Part shown: positions 20,278-30,503 of the stretch, piece after piece | Numbering within the stretch: the stretch's first letter is position 1 | Layout of the letters: the number at the start of each line of letters is the position of its first letter | Assembly: GCF_001579805.1 (NCBI RefSeq) | Contig: NZ_CP014546.1 | Coordinates: 3,224,001 to 3,288,000 of the forward strand | Length of the DNA stretch: 64,000 bases | Source of the DNA: Pseudomonas azotoformans | Lineage (GTDB): Bacteria > Pseudomonadota > Gammaproteobacteria > Pseudomonadales > Pseudomonadaceae | Direction: 5' to 3' | Position numbers and translations under genes: made by a program | Notes under the pieces: model-generated | Seen by the model: the letters and a program-made list of their open reading frames with translations, nothing else | Told to the model about the DNA's origin: nothing | The model's database searches: none

Positions 20278-21672
20278 ATGGCTGTCTACAACTACGACGT
20301 GGTGGTACTGGGTTCCGGCCCTGCTGGAGAAGGTGCGGCGATGAACGCCGCGAAAGCAGGGCGCAAGGTGGCGATGGTCGATAGCCGTCGTCAGGTCGGC
20401 GGTAACTGCACCCACCTGGGCACCATCCCGTCCAAGGCCTTGCGTCACTCGGTGCGCCAGATCATGCAGTTCAACACCAACCCGATGTTCCGGGCCATTG
20501 GTGAGCCGCGCTGGTTCTCGTTCCCGGACGTGCTCAAGAGCGCCGAGAAAGTCATCTCCAAGCAAGTCGCCTCGCGTACCGGCTACTACGCCCGTAACCG
20601 CGTCGACCTGTTCTTCGGCACCGGCAGCTTCGCCGACGAGCAAACCATCGAAGTGGTCTGCCCCAATGGCGTGGTCGAGAAGCTGGTGGCCAAGCACATC
20701 ATCATCGCCACCGGTTCGCGCCCGTACCGCCCGGCGGACATCGATTTCCACCATCCGCGTATCTACGATAGCGACACCATCCTGAGCCTGGGCCACACCC
20801 CGCGCAAACTGATCATCTACGGCGCTGGCGTGATAGGCTGTGAATACGCCTCGATCTTCAGCGGCCTGGGTGTACTGGTGGAACTGGTGGACAACCGCGA
20901 CCAGTTGCTGAGCTTCCTCGACTCGGAAATCTCCCAGGCGTTGAGCTACCACTTCAGCAACAACAACATCACCGTGCGCCACAACGAAGAGTACGAGCGC
21001 GTTGAAGGCCTGGATAACGGTGTGATCCTGCACCTCAAGTCCGGCAAGAAGATCAAGGCCGACGCCTTGCTGTGGTGCAACGGCCGTACCGGTAACACCG
21101 ACAAGCTGGGTATGGAAAACATCGGGGTCAAGGTCAACAGCCGTGGCCAGATCGAAGTGGACGAGAACTATCGCACCTGCGTGGCGAACATCTACGGTGC
21201 TGGTGACGTGATCGGCTGGCCAAGCCTGGCCAGTGCCGCCCATGACCAGGGTCGCTCGGCCGCTGGCAGCATCGTCGACAATGGCAGCTGGCGCTACGTG
21301 AACGACGTGCCGACCGGGATCTACACGATTCCCGAGATCAGCTCGATCGGCAAGAACGAACACGAACTGACCAAGGCCAAGGTGCCTTACGAAGTCGGCA
21401 AGGCGTTCTTCAAGAGCATGGCGCGTGCGCAGATCGCTGGCGAGCCGCAAGGTATGCTGAAGATCCTGTTCCACCGTGAAACCCTGGAAGTCCTCGGCGT
21501 GCATTGCTTCGGCTACCAGGCTTCGGAGATCGTGCACATCGGCCAGGCGATCATGAACCAGCCGGGCGAACTCAATACGCTTAAGTATTTCGTCAACACC
21601 ACGTTTAACTACCCGACCATGGCGGAAGCCTATCGGGTAGCGGCCTACGACGGCCTCAACCGGCTTTTTTGA
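20278..21672 (+). CDS. sthA: Soluble pyridine nucleotide transhydrogenase SthA
   Basis: A 464-aa FAD enzyme that converts NADPH and NAD+ to NADP+ and NADH in the cytoplasm. The FAD-binding motif is [20 protein letters not shown]. The [13 protein letters not shown] segment keeps one cysteine only, as in SthA and unlike the disulfide reductases. The NAD-binding motif is [16 protein letters not shown], and the C-terminal dimerisation domain is complete. GAGGAG precedes the ATG. Confidence 0.95.
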   Translation: MAVYNYDVVVLGSGPAGEGAAMNAAKAGRKVAMVDSRRQVGGNCTHLGTIPSKALRHSVRQIMQFNTNPMFRAIGEPRWFSFPDVLKSAEKVISKQVASRTGYYARNRVDLFFGTGSFADEQTIEVVCPNGVVEKLVAKHIIIATGSRPYRPADIDFHHPRIYDSDTILSLGHTPRKLIIYGAGVIGCEYASIFSGLGVLVELVDNRDQLLSFLDSEISQALSYHFSNNNITVRHNEEYERVEGLDNGVILHLKSGKKIKADALLWCNGRTGNTDKLGMENIGVKVNSRGQIEVDENYRTCVANIYGAGDVIGWPSLASAAHDQGRSAAGSIVDNGSWRYVNDVPTGIYTIPEISSIGKNEHELTKAKVPYEVGKAFFKSMARAQIAGEPQGMLKILFHRETLEVLGVHCFGYQASEIVHIGQAIMNQPGELNTLKYFVNTTFNYPTMAEAYRVAAYDGLNRLF

Positions 21673-21714
21673 GCGGCTCCGGCCGGTGGCCTGAGCCGGC
21701 CGGGGAGACCGATT

Positions 21715-22437
21715 TCAGTAATTCCCGAGAGTGGCAGTGGCCAAACCGGGAAAGTCTGTAATCAGGCTATCTACGCCGAAGTCGGCGAGCCTGCGCATCA
21801 GCGCGGGTTCGTTGACGGTCCATACGGACACGTGCAAACCCTGGCGCTGGGCTTTTTCCAGTCGCTCAGGGGTGCACAACGTCCAGTTCAACGCCAAGAT
21901 CTCACAGCCGTAATTCTGCGCGACCTTCAGCGGGTCGAGCCAGGCGTATTCGGCTACCAGGCCGCGTGACAGGTCGGGGGTGAGTTCAACGGCCGCCTTC
22001 AGCACTTCTCGCGAACTTGAGGTGACGGTGACTTTGTCCATCAGGCCAAAGCGCACGGCCATCTCGCGGATCGCCAACACGGTGGTGGCGGCGCGGGTGC
22101 GCGAGGCGCTTTTGACTTCCAGTTGCCAGTGATCGAAGTCACACTTTTCGAACAGCTCTTCCAAGCGCGGAATCGGGCACGGCTTGACCCAGCCAGGGCC
22201 GCCTTTGCGCGCATCCATCTTGACCAGGTCGGCCGCCGAGTATTCGACGACTTTGCCGCGCCGGTCGGCGGTGCGCTTGAGGGTTGGGTCGTGGATGACC
22301 ATCAGCTCGCCGTCCATGGACAGGTGCAAATCCAGTTCGCAACGGCGTACACCGTGCTTGAGGCACTCCTGGAAGCTGGTCAGGGTGTTTTCAGGTGCTT
22401 CGCCTTTGGCACCGCGGTGGCCGTAGATCAGGGTCAC
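21715..22437 (-). CDS. Glycerophosphodiester phosphodiesterase
   Basis: A 240-aa GDPD enzyme without a signal peptide, so cytoplasmic (UgpQ-like). It shows YGHRGAKGEAPENTLTSF, then CELDLHLSMDGELMVIHDPT, the family's metal-binding Glu-Asp and second catalytic His. It releases glycerol-3-phosphate and an alcohol from glycerophosphodiesters. It lies downstream of a PilZ gene on the same strand, 46 bases away. Confidence 0.9.
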   Translation of the reverse strand: MTLIYGHRGAKGEAPENTLTSFQECLKHGVRRCELDLHLSMDGELMVIHDPTLKRTADRRGKVVEYSAADLVKMDARKGGPGWVKPCPIPRLEELFEKCDFDHWQLEVKSASRTRAATTVLAIREMAVRFGLMDKVTVTSSSREVLKAAVELTPDLSRGLVAEYAWLDPLKVAQNYGCEILALNWTLCTPERLEKAQRQGLHVSVWTVNEPALMRRLADFGVDSLITDFPGLATATLGNY

Positions 22438-22483
22438 AGTTGCTCCTTTACGCCAGGTCGTCTGGCGGGGTGAATTCGAGAGT

Positions 22484-23068
22484 TCAAGTGTCTTGGGCGT
22501 CGCTCTGTTCCCGCGCCAGGCGGCGTTCCTGGGCCTGTTTCTGCAGGATGTAGCGCGCCAGCAATTGGCGTTGGGCGTCGGTCATGGCTTCGAATTCCGT
22601 GCCGACATCAAAGCCTGCGCCTTTGGGGTCGCAATGGGTGACCCGCGCACGCAGCAGCAGGCCGAGCGCCTGGGGCATCAGCACCAGTTTCACCGCCAGG
22701 TGTGCGCCGGCCGGCAGGGGCGTGGGGTGTTGGAAGTCGATGCCGCCTTCGGAAATGATCACTGGCTGCGGCGCGCCGACTTCATCCAGCAGTCCGCGCG
22801 CCATGATCTGGCTGAGCAGGTCCAGGCGTTTGTTCTGCACGCGAAGGAAGGCGGCGAGGGTGCGATCCTTCTCGCTGAGCTGGCGCAGCAGGTGCTGCGC
22901 TTCGAATTCACTCAGGTGCAATTCACTGAGTAAATTGAACAGCGGAGAATCATCCAGCAACACTTCCTTGCTCGCCGCCTCGGGGGCAGACAGGCTTTTG
23001 ATTTGAAGTGCGATCATGTCGTCGATACGGTAGTATTCGCGGCGTTCTTCTTCATCTAATGTCGACAT
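22484..23068 (-). CDS. PilZ-domain protein with an imperfect c-di-GMP motif
   Basis: A 194-aa cytoplasmic protein with an early RxxxR (RREYYR) and a later PilZ beta-barrel. The usual (D/N)xSxxG is IISEGG here, with Ile at the first position, so c-di-GMP binding may be weakened. The middle region is helical (LLSELHLSEFEAQHLLRQL). It is divergent from lolC across about 95 bases. The conserved Pseudomonas position next to lolCDE is as expected. Confidence 0.85.
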   Translation of the reverse strand: MSTLDEEERREYYRIDDMIALQIKSLSAPEAASKEVLLDDSPLFNLLSELHLSEFEAQHLLRQLSEKDRTLAAFLRVQNKRLDLLSQIMARGLLDEVGAPQPVIISEGGIDFQHPTPLPAGAHLAVKLVLMPQALGLLLRARVTHCDPKGAGFDVGTEFEAMTDAQRQLLARYILQKQAQERRLAREQSDAQDT

Positions 23069-23162
23069 GGCGAACCCCAGCTAGCGGTAATGGTCAGAGT
23101 GTAAAGCTGCTTACCAGACCCCGCCACCGGGACGTCTTCTTTTCCTCCGAACAAGCCCCGAC

Positions 23163-24413
23163 ATGTTCAGACCTCTCTTCGTATTTATCGGCACGCGTTA
23201 TACCCGTGCAAAGCGTCGCAATCATTTTGTGTCGTTCATTTCCCTGACCTCGATGATCGGGCTCGCCTTGGGCGTGGTCGTGATGATCGTGGTGCTGTCG
23301 GTGATGAATGGCTTTGATCATGAGATGCGCACCCGCGTGTTGGGCATGGTGCCCCACGCGACCATCGAGGGCGATGCGCCCATCAGTGATTGGCAAAGCC
23401 TGGCCGACAAGGTCAAGCAGAACCCCAAGGTGCTGGCCGTCGCGCCATTCACCCAGATGCAGGGGTTGCTGACCCATGACGGCAAGGTGCAGAAGATCCT
23501 GCTCAATGCCATCGACCCGGTCCAGGAACGCAACGTCTCGATCATCGACAAGTTCATGCTGCAGGGCAAACTCGATGACCTGGCGCCCGGCAGCTTTGGC
23601 ATCGTCATCGGCGACAAGGCCGCGGCCAAGCTCGGCGTGGGCCTCGGCGACAAGCTGACCTTCGTCGCGCCGGAAGTCACGGTGACCCCGGCGGGCATGT
23701 TCCCACGTATGAAGCGCTTTACCGTGGTCGGTACTTTCCACGTTGGCGCTGGCGAGATCGACGGCTACCTAGGCCTGACCAACCTCACCGACCTGGCGCG
23801 CCTGCATCGCTGGCAGCCGGACCAGGTGCAGGGCTTGCGCCTTAAGTTCGCCGACTTGTTCGATGCGCCGCGCGGCGCCTGGGAAATCGCCCAGCACCTG
23901 GGTGAAAGCCAGTACTACGCCCGCGACTGGACCCGTACCCACGGCAACCTGTACCAGGCCATCCGCATGGAAAAAGCCATGATCGGCCTGCTGTTGCTGC
24001 TGATCGTCGCCGTGGCGGCCTTCAACATCATCTCCACGCTGGTGATGGTGGTGAACGACAAGAAGGGCGATATCGCCATCCTGCGCACTCTCGGCGCCAC
24101 GCCGGGGCAGATCATGGCGATCTTCATGGTGCAGGGCACCGTGATCGGCGTGGTCGGTACCCTGATCGGTACGGCCGTCGGCATTTTGGCCGCGCTGAAC
24201 GTGAGCGCCGCCATCGCCGGCCTCGAAACCCTGATTGGCCACAAGTTTCTCAACGCCGACGTCTACTTCATCGACTACTTGCCGTCCCAGGTTCAGGCCC
24301 AGGACGTGTTGATGGTGGGCGGCGCTGCGTTGGTCCTGAGTTTCCTTGCCACCCTGTATCCAGCCTGGCGCGCGGCACGTACCCAGCCAGCACAGGCCTT
24401 ACGTTATGAGTGA
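23163..24413 (+). CDS. lolC: Lipoprotein-releasing ABC transporter permease LolC
   Basis: A 416-aa inner-membrane permease of LolCDE, which extracts outer-membrane lipoproteins. One N-terminal membrane segment ([18 protein letters not shown]), a large periplasmic domain and three C-terminal segments ([56 protein letters not shown]) fit the MacB/LolC fold. It starts the lolC-lolD-lolE run; it is close in sequence to lolE. Confidence 0.94.
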   Translation: MFRPLFVFIGTRYTRAKRRNHFVSFISLTSMIGLALGVVVMIVVLSVMNGFDHEMRTRVLGMVPHATIEGDAPISDWQSLADKVKQNPKVLAVAPFTQMQGLLTHDGKVQKILLNAIDPVQERNVSIIDKFMLQGKLDDLAPGSFGIVIGDKAAAKLGVGLGDKLTFVAPEVTVTPAGMFPRMKRFTVVGTFHVGAGEIDGYLGLTNLTDLARLHRWQPDQVQGLRLKFADLFDAPRGAWEIAQHLGESQYYARDWTRTHGNLYQAIRMEKAMIGLLLLLIVAVAAFNIISTLVMVVNDKKGDIAILRTLGATPGQIMAIFMVQGTVIGVVGTLIGTAVGILAALNVSAAIAGLETLIGHKFLNADVYFIDYLPSQVQAQDVLMVGGAALVLSFLATLYPAWRAARTQPAQALRYE

Positions 24414-24420
24414 ATCGGGC

Positions 24421-25104
24421 ATGAGTGAAAAAGCAATCCTGAGCTGCCGCGACCTGGGCAAATCCTACGAGGAAGGCCCGGAGTCGGTGGTGGTGCTGTC
24501 CAACCTGCAACTTGAGCTGCACCCAGGCGAGCGCGTGGCGATCGTCGGCAGTTCCGGTTCCGGTAAAAGTACCTTGCTGAACCTGTTGGGCGGCCTTGAT
24601 ACGCCGTCCCAGGGCAGCGTGTGGCTGGCCGGTGAAGAACTGTCGGCCCTCGGTGAAAAGGCTCGCGGCCAGCTGCGCAACCGTTCGCTGGGCTTTGTGT
24701 ATCAGTTCCACCACCTGTTGCCGGAGTTCACCGCCCTGGAAAACGTGTGCATGCCGCTGCTGATCGGCAAGACCGCGATCCCGCAAGCCCGCCAGCGTGC
24801 CAAAGCGCTGCTGGAGCGCGTTGGCCTCGGCCATCGCCTGGAGCACAAACCGGCCGAGTTGTCCGGCGGCGAGCGCCAGCGTGTGGCCATCGCCCGCGCC
24901 CTGGTGAACAACCCAGGGTTGGTGATGCTCGATGAGCCGACCGGCAACCTCGATTCCCACACCGCCCAGGGCATCAAGGACTTGATGCTGGAACTGAGCA
25001 CCCAGATGCGCACCGCGTTCCTGGTGGTGACCCATGACATGAGCATGGCCCGCCAGATGGACCGTGTGTTGCACCTGCAGGAAGGTCATCTGGTCGCCAT
25101 CTGA
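24421..25104 (+). CDS. lolD: Lipoprotein-releasing ABC transporter ATPase LolD
   Basis: A 227-aa ABC ATPase powering LolCDE. Walker A is GSSGSGKST, the signature [15 protein letters not shown], Walker [15 protein letters not shown], and the switch His is in LVVTHDMS. The ATG at 24421 gives the family length and start [16 protein letters not shown]; an ATG at 24406 (five residues longer, overlapping the lolC stop) is possible and would couple translation. Confidence 0.94.
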   Translation: MSEKAILSCRDLGKSYEEGPESVVVLSNLQLELHPGERVAIVGSSGSGKSTLLNLLGGLDTPSQGSVWLAGEELSALGEKARGQLRNRSLGFVYQFHHLLPEFTALENVCMPLLIGKTAIPQARQRAKALLERVGLGHRLEHKPAELSGGERQRVAIARALVNNPGLVMLDEPTGNLDSHTAQGIKDLMLELSTQMRTAFLVVTHDMSMARQMDRVLHLQEGHLVAI

Positions 25105-25112
25105 CCCGTTTC

Positions 25113-25150
25113 AAGCCCGGCGCTTCAAGCGCCGGGCTTTTTCATTTTTT
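25113..25150 (+). terminator. Terminator-like hairpin between lolD and lolE
   Basis: AAGCCCGGCGCTT and AAGCGCCGGGCTT form a perfect 13-base stem followed by TTTTTCATTTTTT. It lies inside the lol cluster, so it should separate or attenuate lolE expression. Confidence 0.85.
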
Positions 25151-25166
25151 CAGGCGGTGCAAGCGA

Positions 25167-26411
25167 ATGTTCAGACCGTTATCGATTTTCATCGGCACGC
25201 GCTATACCCGCGCCAAGCGCCGCAACCGTTTTGTCTCGTTTATCTCGATGACCTCGATGATCGGCCTCGCCCTGGGCGTGTTGGCGATGATCGTGGTGTT
25301 GTCGGTGATGAACGGCTTCCAGCGTGAAATGAGCTCGCGCATCCTCGGCATGGTGCCCCATGCCACCATCGTCGGCGTGAATCCGATTAACGATTGGCAG
25401 CCGGTGGCCGCCGCCGCGATGAAGAATCCGGAAGTGACCGCCGCCGTACCTTTCACGCAAATGGACGGCATGTTCTCCTACAAAGGCGCGATGCAGCCGA
25501 TTGAGATCAGCGGCATCGACCCGGCGCAGGAAGGCAAGGTGTCGATCGTGGCCCAACACATCGTGCGCGGCAGCCTGGAAGACTTGAAGCCCGGCGAGTT
25601 CGGCGTGGTAGTCGGCGAAATCACGGCTCGGCGCTTCCGTCTGAATGTGGGCGACAAAGTGACCCTGATCGTGCCGGAAATCAGCACCGCGCCGGGCGGC
25701 ATCACCCCACGCATGCAGCGTTTGAACGTGGTGGGCATCTTCAAGGTCGGTGCTGAACTGGACGGTTCCATGGCCATGATCCACATGGCCGACGCCGCAG
25801 AGATCCAGCATTGGCAGCCAAACCAGGTACAAAGCGTGCGCCTGGCGGTGAAGGACCTGTACGCGGCCCCCAAGGTCTCATCGGACATCGCCGCCAGCCT
25901 GGGCGCTGCCTACAAGCCTGACGACTGGACCCACACCCAGGGCAGCCTGTTCAGCGCGATGAAGATGGAAAAGACCATGATCGGCCTGCTGTTGCTGATG
26001 ATTGTCGCCGTGGCCGCGTTCAACATCATCGCCACTCTGATCATGGTAGTGAACGACAAGGGCGCGGACATTGCGATTTTGCGCACCATCGGCGCGACGC
26101 CACGGCAGATCATGGCGATCTTCATGGTGCAGGGCACGGTGATCGGTATCGTCGGTACTTTGATCGGCGGCGTATTGGGCGTGATTGCCGCACTGAACGT
26201 GAGTGAGCTGGTGGGCTGGGTCGAGCGGGTTACCGGGCAGCATATCTTCAGTTCGGACGTGTACTTTGTCAGCAACCTGCCTTCGGAACTGCAAGGCGGG
26301 GATGTGCTGCTGATCTGCACGGCCGGGTTTGTGTTGAGCTTTCTGGCCACGTTGTATCCGGCGTATCGGGCGGCGAAGATTGAGCCGGCGCATGCCCTGA
26401 GATATTCGTAA
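25167..26411 (+). CDS. lolE: Lipoprotein-releasing ABC transporter permease LolE
   Basis: A 414-aa second permease of LolCDE with the same topology as LolC: one N-terminal membrane segment, a periplasmic domain and three C-terminal segments. Its N terminus ([20 protein letters not shown]) is nearly the same as LolC's. Both permeases are needed in the heterodimer. It follows a strong hairpin after lolD, so it may have its own promoter or depend on read-through. Confidence 0.92.
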   Translation: MFRPLSIFIGTRYTRAKRRNRFVSFISMTSMIGLALGVLAMIVVLSVMNGFQREMSSRILGMVPHATIVGVNPINDWQPVAAAAMKNPEVTAAVPFTQMDGMFSYKGAMQPIEISGIDPAQEGKVSIVAQHIVRGSLEDLKPGEFGVVVGEITARRFRLNVGDKVTLIVPEISTAPGGITPRMQRLNVVGIFKVGAELDGSMAMIHMADAAEIQHWQPNQVQSVRLAVKDLYAAPKVSSDIAASLGAAYKPDDWTHTQGSLFSAMKMEKTMIGLLLLMIVAVAAFNIIATLIMVVNDKGADIAILRTIGATPRQIMAIFMVQGTVIGIVGTLIGGVLGVIAALNVSELVGWVERVTGQHIFSSDVYFVSNLPSELQGGDVLLICTAGFVLSFLATLYPAYRAAKIEPAHALRYS

Positions 26412-26417
26412 ACTTCA

Positions 26418-26473
26418 AGCCCGCTCCCACATTTTGATTTGTGAATACATTCAAATGTGGGAGCGGGCTTGCT
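26418..26473. repeat. REP-type palindrome downstream of lolE
   Basis: AAGCCCGCTCCCACATTT pairs with AAATGTGGGAGCGGGCTT around an AT-rich loop, followed by GCTCGCGAAG. The GTGGGAGCGGGCTTGCTCGCGA core is the REP type common in P. fluorescens. It lies between convergent lolE and copS and may end both transcripts. Confidence 0.85.
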
Positions 26474-26498
26474 CGCGAAGAGGTCGGCCCATCTTGCA

Positions 26499-27845
26499 TC
26501 AAACTTCAGTCGGCAACTGAATCACAAACCTTGTCCATCCCGCCCCAGATTCACAATAAATCCTCCCTCCATGCGCCCGCACAATCGACTGGGTAATCGC
26601 CAGCCCCAGCCCCGCATGCTCACTGCTGCCTTCGTGGCGTGCCGGGTCCGCCCGGTAGAACCGATCAAACAACCGCGGCAGCAACTCCGCTGGAATGCCA
26701 TCCCCGGTGTTCTCCACTGAAAGCCTCACCCCATCCTCGATTCGCACACGTACTTCGCCACCTGGCGGAGTAAACCGTAGTGCGTTATCCAGCAGATTCG
26801 ACAGTGCCCGGCGCCACATCCCGCGATCACCCGTCGTACGGGCCGTGCCCTCGCGCACCAGGCTGATCTGCCCGTCCTCTGCCAGCAATGTAAAAAACTC
26901 CAGTAGCGCGTCGACTTCATCTGCCAGCACCAAGGTTTCACGCTTGGGCATCAACAAGCCGTGATCCGCCTTGGCCAGGTACAGCATGTCGTTGACCAAC
27001 TGCGCCATCCATTGCAGTTCTTCCAGGTTGCTGTGCAGCGCCTCGCGGTAGTCCTCCAGCGGCCGTGGCTGGGTGAGGATGACCTGGGTCTGGGTCAGCA
27101 GGTTCGACAGCGGCGTGCGCAGTTCGTGGGCGATGTCGGCGGAAAACGCCGAAAGGCGCTGGAACGCGTCGTCGAGTCGGCCAAGCATGGCGTTGAAGGC
27201 TTGGGCCAGGTCGGCCAGTTCCGTGGGCATTTCCTGTCGGGGCAAACGTTGGGTCAAGGAGTGTGCCGACACACTGGCGGCCACTTCGCCCATGCGTCGA
27301 AGTGGCCGCAACCCGCTGCGCGCAGCCCAGGCGCCGAGCAGGGCGGTCGCCAAGGCCGATAGGCCGACGGTGAGCCAGATCAGGTGCTGCATGCGCTGCA
27401 AGAAGTGCTGATGGTGAGTGATATCGAGCATCAGGCTCAGTTGCGGCGAGTCGGGTTGGCCAGCTCTCAACGGCGCGTTGTAGACCCGGTAGTCGGTGTC
27501 GGCGTTTTGCAGGCTGTGCAGGCCGGCTGCCTCGGGCAAGGTCACGCTTGGCGCATCGTCCAGCCAGCGTTGGCCGGCGGCAGTGATGCGTAGCGTCAGG
27601 TCGGGCTGGCGACTGAGTTCGGTGCGCAATTGCGCTTCACGCCGGGCAAAGGCCTCTGGCGAGTCGACACCCTGCAAGGTACTGCGCAGCGCCACCAGTT
27701 TGCTGTCGAGTTGCTGCTGGTCCAACTCAATGAAGTGCGCCTCGCTGGCGCGATTGAACAGCACCCCGGCGATCAGCGACACCACGGCGGTACAGGCGGC
27801 AAACAGGAGCGCCAGGCGGCTGGCCAGGGACAGGCGCTTGATCAA
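26499..27845 (-). CDS. copS: Heavy-metal sensor histidine kinase (CopS-like)
   Basis: A 448-aa inner-membrane kinase. Membrane segments lie near residues 10-30 and 155-175 with a periplasmic sensor between them; a HAMP region follows, then the phospho-acceptor [15 protein letters not shown], the N box [16 protein letters not shown] and the G boxes GDGIPAE and GLGLAI. It matches CusS/CopS kinases that respond to copper or silver. It overlaps copR by four bases. A divergent cupredoxin gene supports copper as the signal. Confidence 0.88.
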   Translation of the reverse strand: MIKRLSLASRLALLFAACTAVVSLIAGVLFNRASEAHFIELDQQQLDSKLVALRSTLQGVDSPEAFARREAQLRTELSRQPDLTLRITAAGQRWLDDAPSVTLPEAAGLHSLQNADTDYRVYNAPLRAGQPDSPQLSLMLDITHHQHFLQRMQHLIWLTVGLSALATALLGAWAARSGLRPLRRMGEVAASVSAHSLTQRLPRQEMPTELADLAQAFNAMLGRLDDAFQRLSAFSADIAHELRTPLSNLLTQTQVILTQPRPLEDYREALHSNLEELQWMAQLVNDMLYLAKADHGLLMPKRETLVLADEVDALLEFFTLLAEDGQISLVREGTARTTGDRGMWRRALSNLLDNALRFTPPGGEVRVRIEDGVRLSVENTGDGIPAELLPRLFDRFYRADPARHEGSSEHAGLGLAITQSIVRAHGGRIYCESGAGWTRFVIQLPTEV

Positions 27846-28522
27846 TTGACCCGCTCCTCCAACACATAGCCCATGCCGCGTACTGTGTGGATCAGCTTAT
27901 TGGGGAAGTTGTCGTCGACTTTCAGACGCAGGCGGCGGATCGCCACTTCGATGATGTTGGTGTCGCTGTCGAAGTTCATGTCCCACACCTGGGAAGCGAT
28001 CAGCGATTTGGGCAGCACTTCGCCCTGGCGGCGCAGCAGCAGTTCCAGCAGGGAGAATTCCTTGGCGGTCAGGTCAATGCGTTGGCCGTCTCGCTCCACG
28101 CGGCGGCGGATCAGGTCCAGGCGCAGGTCGGCCAGTTGCAGCGCTGTTTCCTGCGGTGTGCTGCTGCCACGACGCAACAGGCTGCGCACGCGGGCGAGCA
28201 GTTCGGAAAAGGCGAAGGGCTTGACCAAGTAATCGTCGGCGCCCAGCTCCAGGCCATGCACACGGTCTTCGACGGCGTCGCGGGCAGTGAGGAACAGCAC
28301 CGGAATGTCCATGCCGGCACTGCGCACGGCCTGGAGGATCTGCCACCCGTCGCGGCCCGGCAGCATCACGTCGAGGATCAACAGGTCGTAGTCCCCGGTC
28401 AGCGCAAGGTGCTGGCCGGTGGTGCCATCGGCCACCAGTTCGGTGGTAAAGCCCGCCTCGGCCAGGCCCTGGCGCAGGTAGTGGCCGGTTTTGGGTTGGT
28501 CTTCGACGATCAGCAGTTTCAT
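27842..28522 (-). CDS. copR: Heavy-metal response regulator (CopR-like, OmpR family)
   Basis: A 226-aa regulator: receiver domain with phospho-acceptor Asp in [14 protein letters not shown] and the conserved Lys in [12 protein letters not shown], then an OmpR-type winged helix ending [13 protein letters not shown]. It is first in the copRS operon and divergent from the cupredoxin gene; the shared intergenic region carries a cop-box-like repeat. Confidence 0.9.
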   Translation of the reverse strand: MKLLIVEDQPKTGHYLRQGLAEAGFTTELVADGTTGQHLALTGDYDLLILDVMLPGRDGWQILQAVRSAGMDIPVLFLTARDAVEDRVHGLELGADDYLVKPFAFSELLARVRSLLRRGSSTPQETALQLADLRLDLIRRRVERDGQRIDLTAKEFSLLELLLRRQGEVLPKSLIASQVWDMNFDSDTNIIEVAIRRLRLKVDDNFPNKLIHTVRGMGYVLEERVN

Positions 28523-28586
28523 GGGCAGCTCTTGGCAACGGTGGACGACGGCTTTATACCTTGAGTGCCAGGGCGGGGGAGCAACC

Positions 28587-28601
28587 TGACAAAGTTGTAA
28601 T
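28587..28601. promoter_or_regulatory. Candidate CopR binding site
   Basis: TGACAAAGTTGTAAT, an imperfect inverted repeat (TGACAA/TTGTAA) resembling the cop/cus boxes bound by CopR/CusR regulators, midway between copR and the divergent cupredoxin gene. Confidence 0.55.
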
Positions 28602-28677
28602 CTAGCAGTCAGCTGGCTGGCAGCGGCGCAATCTTAGAGTGCTGCCCAAGCTGTTCATCTATTTTTGGAGAAGACCG

Positions 28678-29190
28678 ATGGCGTTGCGTACACCCCTGTT
28701 GTTGGCGGGTTGCCTGTTGGCATTGAGTGTTGATGCGATGGCCGATGCGGCCCACACCTATGCCTTCGGCGAGGCTGCGCCGGCGAGCAAAGCCACGCGT
28801 ACCGTGGAAATAACCCTGCAGGACATTTCCTTTTCGCCCAAGTCCCTAGACGTGAAAGCCGGTGAGACCGTGCGCTTTGTACTGGTCAACAAAGGCCAGT
28901 TGCTCCACGAATTCAACCTGGGCGACGCTGCGATGCATGCCGAACACCAGAAGGAAATGTTGCAGATGCAGGCCAGTGGCATGTTGACGGCAACGGGCAT
29001 GGGCAAGATGGATCATGCAGCCATGGGCCACGGTGCGATGAAACACGATGATCCCAATAGCGTACTGGTCGAGCCGGGCAAAACCGCCGAGCTGACCTGG
29101 ACGTTCACTAAGGCCACTGGCCTGGAGTTTGCCTGCAACCTTCCGGGGCATTACCAGGCGGGCATGGTCGGCAAGCTCAACGTCGATTGA
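28678..29190 (+). CDS. Periplasmic cupredoxin-domain protein (copper resistance)
   Basis: A 170-aa exported protein with the signal peptide MALRTPLLLAGCLLALSVDAMA. A plastocyanin-like fold follows (EITLQDISFSPKSLDVKAGETV...), with copper ligands expected at LLHEFNLG and in the C-terminal CNLPGHYQAGM. A Met/His-rich insert (MDHAAMGHGAMKHDD) is typical of copper-handling proteins. The ATG at 28678 has TTTGGAG upstream; an in-frame ATG at 28639 would hide the signal peptide. It is divergent from copRS. Confidence 0.87.
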   Translation: MALRTPLLLAGCLLALSVDAMADAAHTYAFGEAAPASKATRTVEITLQDISFSPKSLDVKAGETVRFVLVNKGQLLHEFNLGDAAMHAEHQKEMLQMQASGMLTATGMGKMDHAAMGHGAMKHDDPNSVLVEPGKTAELTWTFTKATGLEFACNLPGHYQAGMVGKLNVD

Positions 29191-29259
29191 TCCGCTGGCG
29201 CTTAGGCGCGGGGGCAAAGGCTGGTAGACTGGCACGGTTTATTTAGCCAGGTTTCCGCC

Positions 29260-30090
29260 ATGCATCCCGCAGCCGAACATTCGCCGCTGGGCAAGTCCAG
29301 TGAATACATCTCCACCTACACACCTTCGTTGCTGTTCCCGATCCCGCGTGCCGCCAAATGGGCCGAGCTGGGCCTGAGCGCCGAGACCTTGCCGTACAAG
29401 GGCGTGGATTTCTGGAACTGCTTCGAACTGTCGTGGCTGCTGCCGTCGGGCAAGCCGGTGGTGGCCATCGGTGAGTTCAGCATCCCGGCTGACTCGCCGA
29501 ACATCATCGAGTCCAAGTCGTTCAAGCTGTACCTCAACTCGCTGAACCAGACCGCGTTTGCCGATGCTGCCAGCCTGGAAACCACCTTGCGCACCGACCT
29601 CAGCGCTGCCGCCGGTGCGCCTGTGAGCGTGCGTATCCGCAGCCTGGCCGAGATCGAGGCCGAAGGCGTGATGGCGTTGCCGGGTGTGTGCATCGATGAT
29701 TTGGATATCAGCGTCAGCAACTACGAGCACCCGCGCCCGGAACTGCTGCGTTGCGATGACTCGCGCGTTGTCGAGGAGAGCGTGCACAGCCACCTGCTCA
29801 AATCCAACTGCCCGGTGACCAGCCAGCCGGACTGGGGCAGTGTGGTGGTGCAATACCGTGGTCACGCGTTGGATCACGCCAGCCTGCTGGAGTACATCGT
29901 GAGCTTTCGCCAGCACTCGGACTTCCATGAGCAGTGCGTAGAGCGCATCTTCCTGGATTTGCAGCGCTTGCTGAAGCCGGAAAAGTTGACGGTGTACGCG
30001 CGGTATGTGCGGCGGGGTGGGTTGGATATCAACCCGTATCGCAGTACTGAGGATGTGGCGTTCCAGAATGTGCGCCTGGCCCGTCAGTAA
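29260..30090 (+). CDS. queF: NADPH-dependent preQ0 reductase QueF
   Basis: A 276-aa enzyme of queuosine synthesis that reduces the preQ0 nitrile to preQ1. It is the long two-domain QueF type, with the catalytic cysteine in [15 protein letters not shown] and the NADPH/substrate motif [15 protein letters not shown]. The start [16 protein letters not shown] is family-like. It ends at a strong terminator. Confidence 0.95.
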   Translation: MHPAAEHSPLGKSSEYISTYTPSLLFPIPRAAKWAELGLSAETLPYKGVDFWNCFELSWLLPSGKPVVAIGEFSIPADSPNIIESKSFKLYLNSLNQTAFADAASLETTLRTDLSAAAGAPVSVRIRSLAEIEAEGVMALPGVCIDDLDISVSNYEHPRPELLRCDDSRVVEESVHSHLLKSNCPVTSQPDWGSVVVQYRGHALDHASLLEYIVSFRQHSDFHEQCVERIFLDLQRLLKPEKLTVYARYVRRGGLDINPYRSTEDVAFQNVRLARQ

Positions 30091-30095
30091 CATTG

Positions 30096-30122
30096 AAAAG
30101 CCCCGCGATTGCGGGGCTTTTT
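30096..30122 (+). terminator. Rho-independent terminator after queF
   Basis: AAGCCCCGC pairs with GCGGGGCTT around a 4-base loop, flanked by A and T runs, so it can also serve the convergent DUF4404 gene. Confidence 0.9.
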
Positions 30123-30126
30123 GCTA

Positions 30127-30393
30127 TCAGATCCCGATATTGCCCAAGGTGATCATGATATTGCGCAGGGTCCCGGAAATCACCGGGTGCTCGGCATCGA
30201 ACTCGATGGCCGCTTGATTCACATCGTCGGAGATACTCGGTGTTTGAGTGGCCGGCTCCAGTTCGAGTTGTAATTCGAACTTGGCAATCAAGGCTTCCAG
30301 CGCTTCACGTTTTTCTTCCGACAGCGGCGGTTCCTGTTCCAACTGCCCGCGCAGGATTTCGACCTGTTCTTCCAGTTTTTTGCGATCAGGCAT
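30127..30393 (-). CDS. DUF4404 family small protein
   Basis: An 88-aa acidic, mostly helical protein (MPDRKKLEEQVEILRGQLEQ) with a C-terminal AEHPVISGTLRNIMITLGNIGI, as in DUF4404 proteins. Function unknown. The ATG at 30393 has AAAAGGAAA upstream. It is convergent with queF, its conserved neighbour in Pseudomonas. Confidence 0.85.
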   Translation of the reverse strand: MPDRKKLEEQVEILRGQLEQEPPLSEEKREALEALIAKFELQLELEPATQTPSISDDVNQAAIEFDAEHPVISGTLRNIMITLGNIGI

Positions 30394-30503
30394 GACGTGT
30401 TTCCTTTTATCGATAGGCACTGGCATAGACCGCGGCACGCCGAGAAAGGTCTACGGGCTGACCTGTAGATTAATCCACTGGCGTCGACTGTGCATGATCC
30501 GTG

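Noticed and set aside
21673..21714. Hairpin-like CCGGCC...GGCCGG after sthA as a terminator
   Set aside because: The stem is plausible but there is no U tract, so a Rho-independent terminator is not supported.
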